A stretch of DNA of 64,000 nucleotides from positions 3,968,001-4,032,000 of the forward strand of contig OZ242384.1 of assembly GCA_965208965.1 (NCBI GenBank). Reading direction: 5' to 3'. The stretch is from Bin5 sp965208965. Lineage in GTDB: Bacteria; Chloroflexota; Anaerolineae; Caldilineales; Caldilineaceae. This document shows, in pieces, positions 53,030 through 62,550 of the stretch (positions are counted from its first letter, which is position 1; the number at the start of each line of letters is the position of its first letter). The position numbers and the translations under genes are program-made. The notes under the pieces are model-generated. The model was not told the origin of the DNA, ran no database searches, and saw only the letters and a list, made by a program, of their open reading frames with translations.

Positions 53030-54025
53030 TCAAGCGTCTCCCTTTCCGCTCAGGATTTTGAACCCGCTATTGTTTGCCTTGGTCAAAACGACCTCGCCCC
53101 CGCCATTGGCCGCCAACCAGCGTTCCGACCTGTCCCGCAGAGGAGAAAGATCGTCTCCGAAGGCGTAGAGGGTCGGTCCCCAGCTGCTCATACCTACGCC
53201 GCGGCCACCGCCGGAGCGCAGGAACTCTGCGCACTCTGCGATAAGAGGGCCCTGCGTCTCTGCTTCAAACACCTTGAATCCGTATCGCTGGTAGGCCTCC
53301 ATCGCGGCCCCAAATGTCTGAAGATCCGCTTCCAGGACTGCTGGCAGCATTTGCGAAAGCAGAATCCGACACATCTTCTCCACGTCGCCGGCCGGAACGG
53401 GACAGGCTTCCTCAAACAGGTCCCGCTCTCGGTTTCCGCTCGCGCCTTGCCCACGGGGAATCACGATCAGAATGTCCCAAGGGGGAAACGCATAGCGCGC
53501 CAGCAGCAGCGGCGGCGGCACGCCGACAGAGGCTGACGAGGGCGAGTACCCGGACTTGCTCCCCTCCCCTCGTCGAAAGCGGTGCCCCCCATCCAAAATG
53601 AAACCACCGTGCTCAATGGCCCCGATGCCGATACCGGAGGTCCCTCCGCGCCCGACCAGCTCCGCAATCTCCGCTGCACCCGGACTCAGACCGTGAAGCG
53701 CGCAGACTGCAAGCCCTGCGCCGACAAGCGTTTGGGAGGCGCTGCCCAAGCCCGAGTGGGGCCGGGCCCGCTCCTTGATCGAAACCGTCAAGGCTGAGAA
53801 GCCATAGTGTTTGCAAACGGCTTGAACTGCTGCATGCAAGCGTTCCTCGAAACCTGGCTCCATCGGACAGAACACTTCGAAATCCTGGCTTCGCTTGACA
53901 GAAATGACCGTCTCGGGTTGTTCGAGAGCCAGACCGATGCCGCCATCGATTCTGCCCAGACCACCGTGCAGGTCAAGAAGACCGAAGTGGAGGCGGGCAG
54001 GCGTCTGAATTACGATTTCTTGCAT
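53030..54025 (-). CDS. GHMP family protein, beta-ribofuranosylaminobenzene 5-prime-phosphate synthase-like
   Basis: 331 residues. The N-terminus TPARLHFGLLDLHGGLGR near 8-25 and PHSGLGSASQTLVGAG near 89-104 (the GHMP nucleotide-binding loop) match the beta-RFAP synthase family. In methanogens and methylotrophs this enzyme joins 4-aminobenzoate (or 4-hydroxybenzoate) to PRPP in tetrahydromethanopterin synthesis. Many bacterial homologues have no assigned role. It precedes the TrpF-like gene on the same strand, about 100 bases apart. Confidence 0.75.
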   Translation of the reverse strand: MQEIVIQTPARLHFGLLDLHGGLGRIDGGIGLALEQPETVISVKRSQDFEVFCPMEPGFEERLHAAVQAVCKHYGFSALTVSIKERARPHSGLGSASQTLVGAGLAVCALHGLSPGAAEIAELVGRGGTSGIGIGAIEHGGFILDGGHRFRRGEGSKSGYSPSSASVGVPPPLLLARYAFPPWDILIVIPRGQGASGNRERDLFEEACPVPAGDVEKMCRILLSQMLPAVLEADLQTFGAAMEAYQRYGFKVFEAETQGPLIAECAEFLRSGGGRGVGMSSWGPTLYAFGDDLSPLRDRSERWLAANGGGEVVLTKANNSGFKILSGKGDA

Positions 54026-54143
54026 AGTACAGTTTCTTCATGTTGTGCAGTTTATTCGAGTTCTCGACTGATCCCAGGCGGAGTGTGCTGTTCCTCTTTC
54101 GCTCATACTCAGAACTGGGTGGTGCTCAAGTGTAGAGTAGCCG

Positions 54144-57113
54144 TCAGATCGTCTCACCCATTTTAATGGCCTGTGTAACTTGTGAACGCATCAGCGAGAC
54201 TGTCAGTAGTGCCGTGGAGCAGATGTAGAGTATCCCCAGTATCAGGTAGACCTGGTAAACGCGGGGCCAGGCTATCTGAGGCGTCAGAGGAAGCAGCATC
54301 GGCATGGGGTCGATGCCGCTCTGCATAAGGGGTATGAATGCGGCGCTGGTCCAGATTCCGATCCCCGTGCCTACTGTCAAACCAAACAGGAGCAGGACGA
54401 CCAACTCCCATCCCATGAACGAAATGACCTCTTGGGGTGTGAACCCAAGAGCGCGCAAAACTCCTGTCTCGATGGCCCGCTCACGGAACGATGCCATAGT
54501 GAAAAGGGCAAAGCCCAAAATGGTCAACATCGTACAGGCAATGAATCCGATCGAGAGGAGGCCAACGACACCTTGAAATTCAGGCCGTCGCAGCGCCTGT
54601 AAGACCCGGGGGCCAGGCGCTTCCCAACCCAGAATACGAAACCCCTTCTCTTTCAGCTCCTGTTCGATCAGCAAGTAGTCCGGGTCTTGTTCGGTTCTCA
54701 GCCAGACATCGAACGGAAACTGTCCTCCCGCGCTCTCGAAAACGTAATCCAAATTGCCCACAATAGCAGGCCCGTGTTCAGGTTCCCAGGAAGGAAACCT
54801 GTCGAAGCTGCCGACGATCCGAAAGTCAAGCGGCGCCTCCACCCACGTCATTTCCTTCCTTTGCTCGGGGATCGACACAACGACACGAAGATCGTCTCCC
54901 TCTTTAAGAACCATGCGGCGCAAGAAGCTGTTCGGGACCAGCACGCCGTTTGGCGTGAGTGCCAGCGCGTTCATCAGCGAGCCCAGGCTGCTACGCGCAA
55001 AATCAGTTCGCCAGAAGACGACGCCGGGAAAGTCCGTCCGGTCAATCCCTATGAAGCGGCCTTCCTGTCTCCATTGACCCACTTCAGCGAGCGCCTTGTA
55101 TCTTCCTACTCTTGCGACAGCACGCACGCCGGGCGCGTCCCGGTGTCCAGCGACCGGCAGAAAGGACCACGAAGTGTAGCCTGCCGCGGTTGTTGATTCC
55201 TGCTGGACGCTATCTGAACCTGAGTCCTGGGCGCTGCCTGAGGACGAGAGCCCAAGGGGATCGATCTCAATGGTCTCTCCCACTTCAGTCAAACGCATGT
55301 CTGCCCCGAAACGGTAACGGATTTCTGCGGCAATCTGCCTGCTCATCGTCTGAGCCAGCGAAGCCGTGAACACGGTCAGGCTCAGCGTCAGAATGAGAAG
55401 CAGCAGCGGAATCCGGTAGCTGCCAGTTGAACGGGCCAGCCGGCGCACTGCGAGCAGAAGCCCCAGTCCCTCCAGCCTCCTGGAGAGCCAGGAAATCGTC
55501 AACATGAGGGGAGTCAGGAAGCGCACGCCCAGCAGCGCGAATCCAAGCAGCCAGAGAACGGGAATGATGAAGTGCAGAGGATCGAGTACAGGCCCAACGG
55601 CCTCGGCGTCGTCCGTCCCCAGGGATACGAAACCACCCTCGCTGCGGAGTCGGTACATGCCGTAGCCGGCGGCCGCAAGAATCAGCAGGTCGAGACCCAG
55701 TCCGTGCCGCCACTTCCAGCGGCCGCGGGCGCGCTCTCGCCGATAGGAAGCCAAAGTGTGGCGGGTCGCCCCCATGGTGGGCGCCAGGATTAAGAGCAGC
55801 GCCAGACCAACGGTGACTATGGCTATGCGCTCGACCGACGGGGTGATCGTCATGGGGGACGTCGACGCTCCGCCGAATTCAAGAAAGCCTTGCGTTCTGT
55901 CGATTACCTGGGCTACCCGGCTGCCGACCGGTACGCCGCCGACCCAGGCGACACCGCCCATTGCCAGCGCTTCCAACACGACCATAGCCGATATCTGACC
56001 TGCCGACGCGCCGCGGCTACGCAGCAGTGAAATCTCCGCTCGCCGCCTCTCCACATAGACTCCGGCCACAAGCCAGAGATAGGCCGCGATGGAACCGAAA
56101 ACCGGCAGCGCGATGACAAACAACGATTGCGTCATCGCTTGCGCAGCCCGCTGATAGCGCTGCAATCCGGAGCTGCTGGGCGCAACCAGCAGAGATGTAC
56201 CGGTCAGCAGTGCTGCCGCACCCTGATCGACTCTCCGCAGCCTCTCCAGAAATGCGCCGGCCTCCCTGACTTCAAATGATTCCCCGTCAAGGACCATGTA
56301 CCAGGCGCCGACAGCAATCTCTCCCTTCAAGTAGGAGCCTATCTGCCTGGAGAAAGTCTCTTCCGAAACAAGCAGTTGACTCCTGATGAGGGCAAAAGGG
56401 TTGTAGAACCAGTACTCATCGTGCCTGTCAGTCATCTGCCAGACGCCCACGACTTGGAAGGGAATCTGGATTGGCGCACCTTCCGAGTCAGCGCCCTCTT
56501 TCGAAAGGGCGACAAATGTCTCGCCGACTTGCCAGCCCATCTTTTCTGCCAGATTGATGTTTATGACGACCTCAGCAGGGTCGGTACGGCTCGAAAACAG
56601 GCCCCCGTCTGCAGGAAGGCGGCCCTCCAGCACCGTTATCTTCTGTTCGAAGTCACTCTGAAAGGCGAAACTCAGATCTGCAGTGGGCGTGTGCGCAATC
56701 GCTCTGGACACTGAGTCCTGGGGAAAGATGGAAAAGGAGACCGTCTGAAAAAACCGGACACTGAGAGTGCGGGGAAGCCCCAAATCGCCTGCCGCTTGTC
56801 TGGTCAGAAAACTGTCGACCGACCGAACATCATCCCATTCGACGTATCCGTGTCTGGCGCCAAGAAAGTGAAACATGAATGCGAAGGGAGGGTAGTTTTT
56901 GGTCTTTTCGTGCAACTCCTTCCGCAGCAGGCGCACATACACGGCGTTGCTGTATGTTGGTATGCTGGTGGTAAAGGCGACGGCGGCCAGGAGCCCTATC
57001 GAGATTGCCGCTGCCAGCCAGGCTTCGGCTTTCAGCCGTCTGGCGGCCAGCAGAACGGGACTGAGCGCCGGGCCGACTCGCCTGGAGAACTGTGCCCACA
57101 ATCGCCTCAACAT
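54144..57113 (-). CDS. Large FtsX-like ABC transporter permease without its own ATPase
   Basis: 989 residues. One N-terminal membrane segment (AAAISIGLLAAVAFTTSI), a MacB-like extracytoplasmic domain and then a cluster of membrane segments near 330-580 form the first half; a second extracytoplasmic domain and a C-terminal FtsX domain (IGFIACTMLTILGFALFTMA near 845, then VLRALGFTPQEVISFMGWEL) form the second. The Arg-Ser-Arg-Gly phrase (LLRSRGAS) is typical of such permeases. These proteins usually pair with a MacB/LolD-type ATPase. None is seen here; the gene before it (21 bases) encodes a sugar-importer ATPase. Confidence 0.85.
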   Translation of the reverse strand: MLRRLWAQFSRRVGPALSPVLLAARRLKAEAWLAAAISIGLLAAVAFTTSIPTYSNAVYVRLLRKELHEKTKNYPPFAFMFHFLGARHGYVEWDDVRSVDSFLTRQAAGDLGLPRTLSVRFFQTVSFSIFPQDSVSRAIAHTPTADLSFAFQSDFEQKITVLEGRLPADGGLFSSRTDPAEVVININLAEKMGWQVGETFVALSKEGADSEGAPIQIPFQVVGVWQMTDRHDEYWFYNPFALIRSQLLVSEETFSRQIGSYLKGEIAVGAWYMVLDGESFEVREAGAFLERLRRVDQGAAALLTGTSLLVAPSSSGLQRYQRAAQAMTQSLFVIALPVFGSIAAYLWLVAGVYVERRRAEISLLRSRGASAGQISAMVVLEALAMGGVAWVGGVPVGSRVAQVIDRTQGFLEFGGASTSPMTITPSVERIAIVTVGLALLLILAPTMGATRHTLASYRRERARGRWKWRHGLGLDLLILAAAGYGMYRLRSEGGFVSLGTDDAEAVGPVLDPLHFIIPVLWLLGFALLGVRFLTPLMLTISWLSRRLEGLGLLLAVRRLARSTGSYRIPLLLLILTLSLTVFTASLAQTMSRQIAAEIRYRFGADMRLTEVGETIEIDPLGLSSSGSAQDSGSDSVQQESTTAAGYTSWSFLPVAGHRDAPGVRAVARVGRYKALAEVGQWRQEGRFIGIDRTDFPGVVFWRTDFARSSLGSLMNALALTPNGVLVPNSFLRRMVLKEGDDLRVVVSIPEQRKEMTWVEAPLDFRIVGSFDRFPSWEPEHGPAIVGNLDYVFESAGGQFPFDVWLRTEQDPDYLLIEQELKEKGFRILGWEAPGPRVLQALRRPEFQGVVGLLSIGFIACTMLTILGFALFTMASFRERAIETGVLRALGFTPQEVISFMGWELVVLLLFGLTVGTGIGIWTSAAFIPLMQSGIDPMPMLLPLTPQIAWPRVYQVYLILGILYICSTALLTVSLMRSQVTQAIKMGETI

Positions 57114-57134
57114 GGCCGCCTCGACACTGACCCC

Positions 57135-57884
57135 CTATGGCGAGCGTTTTCCCATTATCATGGCGACGACTTCGGCTTCAGTCGCCTCATCCCTGGGACG
57201 AGTACCCAGGAGCTCACCGTGAAACATGACTGAAATGAAATCGGCGATTTCGAAGACCTGTTGAATGTTGTGGCTGATGAGAATGATCGTCTTACCCTGG
57301 GCCCGCAACGTGTCGATGAGCTGCAGGACTTCCTGGGTCTGCTCCACCCCCAGTGCAGCCGTCGGCTCGTCCATGATGATGATCTCGCCCCCGCGAATCA
57401 AGGCCCGACCGACGGCGACCGCCTGGCGCTGGCCGCCCGAGAGGTTCCGTACCATTTCACGAACGTTAGGAATGCGGGCGTGAATGTCGTCGAGCACCTG
57501 ATGCGCCTGCCGCAGCATACCCTTGTGGTCGAGAAAAATCTGCCCGGGCCCGCGGGTCAATTCACTGCCCAGAAACATGTTCATCACCACGTCCCGGTTT
57601 TCGACCAATGCCAGGTCCTGGTAGACGGCGGCGATGCCAAGTCCGAAGGCACCGGCGGGACCCCCGATGCGGGTCTCCTGGCCGCGCACGCGAAATCCCC
57701 CGCCGTTCGGCTGCAGGGCTCCGCTTATCAGCTTGATCAGAGTGGATTTGCCGGCGCCGTTGTCGCCGACCAGTGCGTTTACGCACCCCGCGTATACCTT
57801 CCAGCTAACCGTACGCACTGCGTGCACGGCGCCGAACGATTTGTCCAGATCGATCGTTTCCAGAATTACTTCATCGCTTGCCAT
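57135..57884 (-). CDS. Sugar ABC transporter ATP-binding protein, single-domain
   Basis: 249 residues. Walker A GDNGAGKST near 39-47, signature LSGGQRQAVAVGRAL near 147, Walker B IIIMDEPTAAL near 168. The sequence is close to the RbsA/XylG group, but RbsA proteins usually carry two ATPase domains in about 500 residues; this one has a single domain and so must dimerise, as in the FrcA type. It is the last transporter gene, 33 bases after the permease. Confidence 0.9.
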   Translation of the reverse strand: MASDEVILETIDLDKSFGAVHAVRTVSWKVYAGCVNALVGDNGAGKSTLIKLISGALQPNGGGFRVRGQETRIGGPAGAFGLGIAAVYQDLALVENRDVVMNMFLGSELTRGPGQIFLDHKGMLRQAHQVLDDIHARIPNVREMVRNLSGGQRQAVAVGRALIRGGEIIIMDEPTAALGVEQTQEVLQLIDTLRAQGKTIILISHNIQQVFEIADFISVMFHGELLGTRPRDEATEAEVVAMIMGKRSP

Positions 57885-57917
57885 TCGCTACTCCGTGTGG
57901 ATGCGAGCAACCAGGAT

Positions 57918-58913
57918 TCAGGTCATGCGCGCCCGCATCACACTGAGGATGACGGCCAGGACCAGCGCAAAACCGCGGACGATCAGAATGATCCCGGTAG
58001 GTACGTTCATCAGCTGCAGACCGTTGCCCAGAATCGTCAGAAACAGCACGGCCACAAGATTTCGTTCAATGCGTCCAACACCGCCAAAGAGGCTGAAGCC
58101 GCCCAGGAGCACGGCCGTGAGAGCGGTTACGAAATCCACGCTGCCTGCAATGGCCAACCCAAACATGGCCGACTGCTTCGCGCGAGCCGTTACCAGGACA
58201 GCGGTCAGCGCCGCGGTCAGGGCCGAAATCACAAGGGCGATTCGGATCACTCTGTCCACCGGTACACCGCTCAGGAGCGAGGCCCGGTAGTCCGCCCCGG
58301 TGGCGTAAATGTGTGCCCCCAACTTAGTCTGATTCAACAGGACATAGCCGACAATATAGCAGAAAAACATGATCCAGACCGAGGATGGGATCCCGAACAC
58401 GCGAATGAAGACCGCTTCCTGAAGTCCCTCGCGGGCGATAGTAATTGTCTGGCCCCCGCTGAGAAACAGCGCGATCGCCAGCATCACGCCTTGCGTGGCC
58501 AAGGTTGCCACGAAGGCGACGATCTTCCCATTGACAACGATTACTCCGTTGAAGAGGCCTGCGGCGATGCCGGCCAGGAGCGCGAAGAGCACGGTCATGG
58601 GGAGCGAAAAGCCCAATTCCTCGAACAGGAGAGCCGTCGTTACCGTGGCAACCGCCAACACACCTTGAGTGGAAGTATCGATCTGCCCGGCGAGGATCGC
58701 CACGGTGTAGCCTGCCGTTACAATGCCGGCCAGCGAGGCGCTGATCAGAATATTAACGAGGTTGCGGGGGGTGAAAAAGTATGGTGCAAGAAAGACGAAA
58801 ACGATGAACAAAAGAACCGTTACGACGTAAATGCCGTTGTCCATCAGGAACAGGAGCTGCTCCCGCCTCCTTCCCGCTATCCTCAGTTCGCCCTGGGTGA
58901 GCCGTCCTAACAC
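57918..58913 (-). CDS. Sugar ABC transporter permease, RbsC type
   Basis: 331 residues and about nine membrane segments. LAGQIDTSTQGVLAVATV near 74-91, GVIVVNGKIVAFVATLATQG near 123 and LGAHIYATGADYRASLLSGV near 200 are the conserved RbsC motifs. It forms a heterodimeric channel with the permease encoded just upstream (11-base gap). Confidence 0.9.
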   Translation of the reverse strand: MLGRLTQGELRIAGRRREQLLFLMDNGIYVVTVLLFIVFVFLAPYFFTPRNLVNILISASLAGIVTAGYTVAILAGQIDTSTQGVLAVATVTTALLFEELGFSLPMTVLFALLAGIAAGLFNGVIVVNGKIVAFVATLATQGVMLAIALFLSGGQTITIAREGLQEAVFIRVFGIPSSVWIMFFCYIVGYVLLNQTKLGAHIYATGADYRASLLSGVPVDRVIRIALVISALTAALTAVLVTARAKQSAMFGLAIAGSVDFVTALTAVLLGGFSLFGGVGRIERNLVAVLFLTILGNGLQLMNVPTGIILIVRGFALVLAVILSVMRARMT

Positions 58914-58924
58914 GTGACCGTCCC

Positions 58925-59941
58925 CTAACGCGTCGCCAGTTGCTGGCGGATGCTGTCCAGAAGTATGGCGAAAACAAAGGCAGAACCGAATATCAACTGC
59001 CGCACCGGCGCCGCAACGTTGAGGATACCCAAGCCTATCGTCAATGTAGACAGGAACAACAGACCGATCAGCGTACGCTCAATCTTGCCGCTGCCCCCGG
59101 ACAGTGCCACCCCCGCAAACAGCGCGGCAGTCAGCGACTGTCCCAGTCCTTCAACGCCTGGTTGCGCGGCCAGCTGGCGGCCCGCAATGAGAATCCCCGC
59201 CATTCCGGTGATGACCGCATTTGTAACCAACACGATCCGCGCAATTCTGATGGCGTTGATTCCGTTGAGAGCCGCGGCCGCCGGATTCCCGCCCATGGCA
59301 TAGATGTGCGCGCCGAACCGGGTCTGGTTCAACACGACCCACCCGATGGCGTAGGCGACAAACATTAACGGAATGACAAAAGGGACGCCAATGATTTCGA
59401 AATTGGCAATGTCGCGCAGCGGCGGCCGAACCAACCGGATCATGCCCGGCTGCTTGGTCAAGTTAATGATGAGAAAACCGATTCCCCCGGAGACGACCCC
59501 GACAGCCAGTGTGGATACAAATGAGGGGATGCCCTGCTTGATGAGGTAGCTGCTAAGAAGACCGACTGCTATCGTCAATACGACGGTGAGGGCCAGCGCA
59601 ACGCCAAGCGGCCACTCCAAAAGCTGGAAAACGGCCGCAAACATCAGGGAGGCCATGCCTCCGACCTGCGCTGTAGACAGGTCGATCTGACCTGAGATCA
59701 GCGTAATTGTGTAGGAAGCGAGCACGATGCCCGCGGGTCCGCTCAGCCGCAGGATCGCCTCCAGCGTTCTCGACCTGATGAAAAGATCGGGAGCCGCCAC
59801 GGCAAACAGAATGAGCTCCAGTACGAAGGCAATGAACAGTCCATTGTCCAGCAGAAACTGGATGATCCGTTTGCGGCGGCTCCTGCCGTCGCCGCCTGCG
59901 ATATGCGAAACAGCCCGCTGTACCGGACTTCCCGAAGCCAT
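58925..59941 (-). CDS. Sugar ABC transporter permease, RbsC type (second subunit)
   Basis: 338 residues. LISGQIDLSTAQVGGMASLM near 81-100, YLIKQGIPSFVSTLAVGVVS near 137 and RFGAHIYAMGGNPAAAALNG near 208 parallel the motifs of its neighbour. A stem-loop upstream (59993-60021) separates it from the binding-protein gene. Confidence 0.9.
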   Translation of the reverse strand: MASGSPVQRAVSHIAGGDGRSRRKRIIQFLLDNGLFIAFVLELILFAVAAPDLFIRSRTLEAILRLSGPAGIVLASYTITLISGQIDLSTAQVGGMASLMFAAVFQLLEWPLGVALALTVVLTIAVGLLSSYLIKQGIPSFVSTLAVGVVSGGIGFLIINLTKQPGMIRLVRPPLRDIANFEIIGVPFVIPLMFVAYAIGWVVLNQTRFGAHIYAMGGNPAAAALNGINAIRIARIVLVTNAVITGMAGILIAGRQLAAQPGVEGLGQSLTAALFAGVALSGGSGKIERTLIGLLFLSTLTIGLGILNVAAPVRQLIFGSAFVFAILLDSIRQQLATR

Positions 59942-59992
59942 GCCCTGTTGCTATCCCTTGTGCCGAGATCAGGAGTTGGGTTCAGACATAGA

Positions 59993-60021
59993 GAGGGTGA
60001 GGCCGAACCAGCCCCACCCTC
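59993..60021 (-). terminator. Intercistronic stem-loop between sugar-binding protein and permease genes
   Basis: GAGGGTGAGGC and GCCCCACCCTC form an 11-bp stem with one mismatch and a 7-base loop. No U-run follows on the minus strand. The position is the same as in the peptide transporter operon (36249-36274). Confidence 0.55.
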
Positions 60022-60047
60022 GAAATCCTGTCAGGCAAGCGTCGATC

Positions 60048-61151
60048 CTACTCGGACTCGTAGAGCTCTGCGTAGCGCTGGTCGACGGTCTCCTGGGTGA
60101 TTGCCTTGCGTACCTGGTAGGTCTCGAACGGCAGGCCTTCCAGTGTGGCAAGCGCGACTTCGACCCAGCCCCAACCCTCACAGTAAGGCTGGAATTCGAT
60201 GAAGCCGTAGTAGCCCATCGGCCGTGTCTTCAGGAACTTGGCCGGGGGTTCATCGCCACCCAGCGTAACGAGCATGACGTCCGCCTCGTTGCCGGCTTCA
60301 GCTACGGCGTTATAGGGGCCTATGCCGAGGCCGTCCCAGCAGGGAATCATGGCGAAGACGCCGTCAGGATTGGCGGTCATGGCATCGTTCACCATGTCTT
60401 CAGCCGAACGGCCCGTTGTCAGGTCCGCCATCAGAACGTGGTCGTCATCCAGCTCCATCGCTTCCTTGAAGGTGGATGCAGCCGAACCCGTGCGCGTGAC
60501 GCAGGCAGGGATGCCGCCGTGGGTCAACTCGATGAAGAACAGCTCGCGGCCGGCCCAATCTTCCTGCTGGCGCTTCCTTACGCCCTCGACAAGCAGCTCC
60601 GCGCCTCTCATGCCGGCGATTCCGTCAGGGATACCGTATACGATAGGCGTGTATTCGCTGGGACCGTTGTCGATTCCGATAAACTGTATGCCTTCGTCGA
60701 GCGCGCGCAGTGCAAGGCCTTCATACACGTTGGGGCCGTGGGCGCCTACGATGCTCAGGTCGTTCAGCAGCAGCGTTTCCAGCAGGTCCGGCTCAGTAGA
60801 GTAGTCGCCGGCCGCGTCGGACTCGAAGAACTCTACGCCGTAGAATTCGGCAGCTGTCTTCATCGCGCCCGACCACTCACCGAAGAAAGGATGCGCCAGG
60901 TTGGGATTGATGAAACCCAGTCGCCAGGGCTGGGAGAATTCCGTGGGCAATGCTGCCAAGGGTTTACACTGGTGCGGGGCAGTCATTTCCTCGATTGCCG
61001 ACGCTTCGTGGAAAGTGACGGCTCTGGGCGTCGCCGTGACGTCCACGACTCGCGTAACCTCAACTTCGACGGTCTGGGTTTCGCATGCCGTCATAACAGT
61101 TACGGCAAGGGCCAAAACCAGGGCCGCCCAAAGATACCTCTTGCTCTTCAT
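60048..61151 (-). CDS. Sugar ABC transporter substrate-binding lipoprotein (periplasmic-binding-protein I fold)
   Basis: 367 residues. The signal peptide LALAVTVMTAC ends in a lipobox. After the linker, RLGFINPNLAHPFFGEWSGA near 71-90 is the first strand and helix of the RbsB-like fold; FIGIDNGPSEYTP near 145 and DGVFAMIPCWDGLGIGPYNA near 246 are later landmarks. Ligand unknown. AGGAGAGG precedes the ATG. It is the first gene of the importer. Confidence 0.9.
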   Translation of the reverse strand: MKSKRYLWAALVLALAVTVMTACETQTVEVEVTRVVDVTATPRAVTFHEASAIEEMTAPHQCKPLAALPTEFSQPWRLGFINPNLAHPFFGEWSGAMKTAAEFYGVEFFESDAAGDYSTEPDLLETLLLNDLSIVGAHGPNVYEGLALRALDEGIQFIGIDNGPSEYTPIVYGIPDGIAGMRGAELLVEGVRKRQQEDWAGRELFFIELTHGGIPACVTRTGSAASTFKEAMELDDDHVLMADLTTGRSAEDMVNDAMTANPDGVFAMIPCWDGLGIGPYNAVAEAGNEADVMLVTLGGDEPPAKFLKTRPMGYYGFIEFQPYCEGWGWVEVALATLEGLPFETYQVRKAITQETVDQRYAELYESE

Positions 61152-61788
61152 CGTACCTCTCCTTTGTCCTGTTTGATGGAGAAAAAAAGCAACTCAAATG
61201 TCCTCTTTCTGCCCGTTGTACTCTGAAGTCAGGAGTCCTCCGGACAGGAAGCCTAAGGTTATAGTGGCAAAGTCGCTAGCGCTTGCAGGAAGTCCCGGGT
61301 TGTGCGCGATTGTCCCGCCCAGTCTCTCACATCAGGGAGTTCTACTTTTCGAGACGGACTGCTTCTGGAATCTGACCTAGTTGACCATCTGTTTGGACGA
61401 GGCAAGTGTACGATGAAAGCAAAGGGCCTGTCAAGAACCTGATTCAGGGGGGTTGCATCCCAGATCCGGGGCGGGAAGGGTCTGGCGGGGCGTTGACGTC
61501 GACCGGTGGGTAGACCTGTCTTAAGGATTGTGGCGAGTCGCAGGGCAGGCGCCGGGCCAGGCATATTGGGAGGGCGGTCAGTAGGGGGCGCGAGGGCAGG
61601 CGCAAGTCATGAGCCTACGGGAATTGAGAGGAAAGGTGAAGGCGACGTTTCCGGAGCCTCATAGTCGTATGCGGGCTTATTGTTGTTTTGTCGCCGCTAC
61701 TGGTTTGCAAGTACTCTTTACCTCTTTGGGAAGCACTCAACTCAGGTCGAGCATTTTGTACTTTGGGGCAGCTGAGGGCAGTAGAAAA
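61152..61788. other. Intergenic region holding repeat E
   Basis: About 640 bases between rsmE and the sugar-binding protein gene. It contains the importer promoter (not clearly placed) and repeat E (61451-61581). No gene is recognised; several open frames lack ribosome binding sites. Confidence 0.5.
61451..61581. repeat. Short member E of the dispersed intergenic repeat family
   Basis: GGTTGCATCCCAGATCCGGG at 61451-61470, then GCGGGAAGGGTCTGGCGGGG. It aligns by eye with 48951-49094 over about 120 bases, ending in a shared GTCGCAGGGCAGGC-like block and GGGAGG-TCAG. Confidence 0.55.
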
Positions 61789-62550
61789 TCAACCCAACTC
61801 GCCGGCCATATGCAGGACGATGGCGGCGGCAGCGACGGCGGCAGTCTCAGCGCGCAGGACTCGCGGTCCGAGAGAGAGCGGGAGCCACCCTCGCTCAGTT
61901 GCAACGGTAGCTTCTTCGCAGCTGATGCCGCCTTCCGGCCCTACCAGGAGCGAAAGAGACCTTGCATCGGCAGCTCCGGGAAGGAGGCCGGAGCCGTCGG
62001 CACGGGCCTCTTCCCAAGCCATCAGCCGGAGCCCTGCGCCGTGCTCAATGGCTTGGCGCCAGGGCAGTGGATCTTCGATGGCGGGAAGCTGGCCGCGGCG
62101 GCTCTGCTCGGCCGCCTCGCGAACAATTGCGCGCCAGCGTTCGTACTTTGACTGCAGCCTCGTTGCCGGACGCACCACCGTTCGACTGCTGATCACCGGT
62201 ACAAAACGGCTCACGCCCAGTTCCGTTCCCTTTTGCAAGACCCACTCAAATCGCTCCCGTTTCAGCACGCACTGATATAGGGTCAACTGAACGCCGGGCT
62301 CACTTCGCACCAGTTGCTTCGCCAGCACGCGACCCGTCGCATTCGCGGCGTCCAGGGAGTCAATTCGAGTAGGATAGGCCGCTCCGCTGCCGTCGAGAAG
62401 CGTGATCACGCTGCCCGGCTCCAGGCGCAGGACGTTGCGCAGCTGGTGTGAAATTGGCGCCAGGTCGACTTGCCGGCCCGGCTCGGCATTCACGCCCGCC
62501 AGGAAGAAACGGTTTCTGCCGCCGGATTCGCTGCACTCTTCACTCGGCAT
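61789..62550 (-). CDS. rsmE: 16S rRNA (uracil-1498-N3)-methyltransferase
   Basis: 253 residues. An N-terminal PUA-like RNA-binding domain (ISHQLRNVLRLEPGSVITLL near 33-52) is followed by the SPOUT trefoil-knot domain: LLVGPEGGISCEE near 200-212 and LGPRVLRAETAA near 226 bind SAM. The protein methylates U1498 in the 30S subunit. Its start overlaps the prmA stop by 11 bases, so the pair is translated together. Confidence 0.9.
   Translation of the reverse strand: MPSEECSESGGRNRFFLAGVNAEPGRQVDLAPISHQLRNVLRLEPGSVITLLDGSGAAYPTRIDSLDAANATGRVLAKQLVRSEPGVQLTLYQCVLKRERFEWVLQKGTELGVSRFVPVISSRTVVRPATRLQSKYERWRAIVREAAEQSRRGQLPAIEDPLPWRQAIEHGAGLRLMAWEEARADGSGLLPGAADARSLSLLVGPEGGISCEEATVATERGWLPLSLGPRVLRAETAAVAAAAIVLHMAGELG

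Noticed and set aside
57261..58910. Open frame of 549 codons on the plus strand
   Set aside because: It lies antisense to the ABC ATPase and permease genes, which have clear motifs. Its composition (many Gln, His, Asp) is typical of an antisense shadow in GC-rich DNA.
59727..61226. Open frame of 499 codons on the plus strand
   Set aside because: It is antisense to the sugar-binding protein and permease genes, both with clear family motifs.
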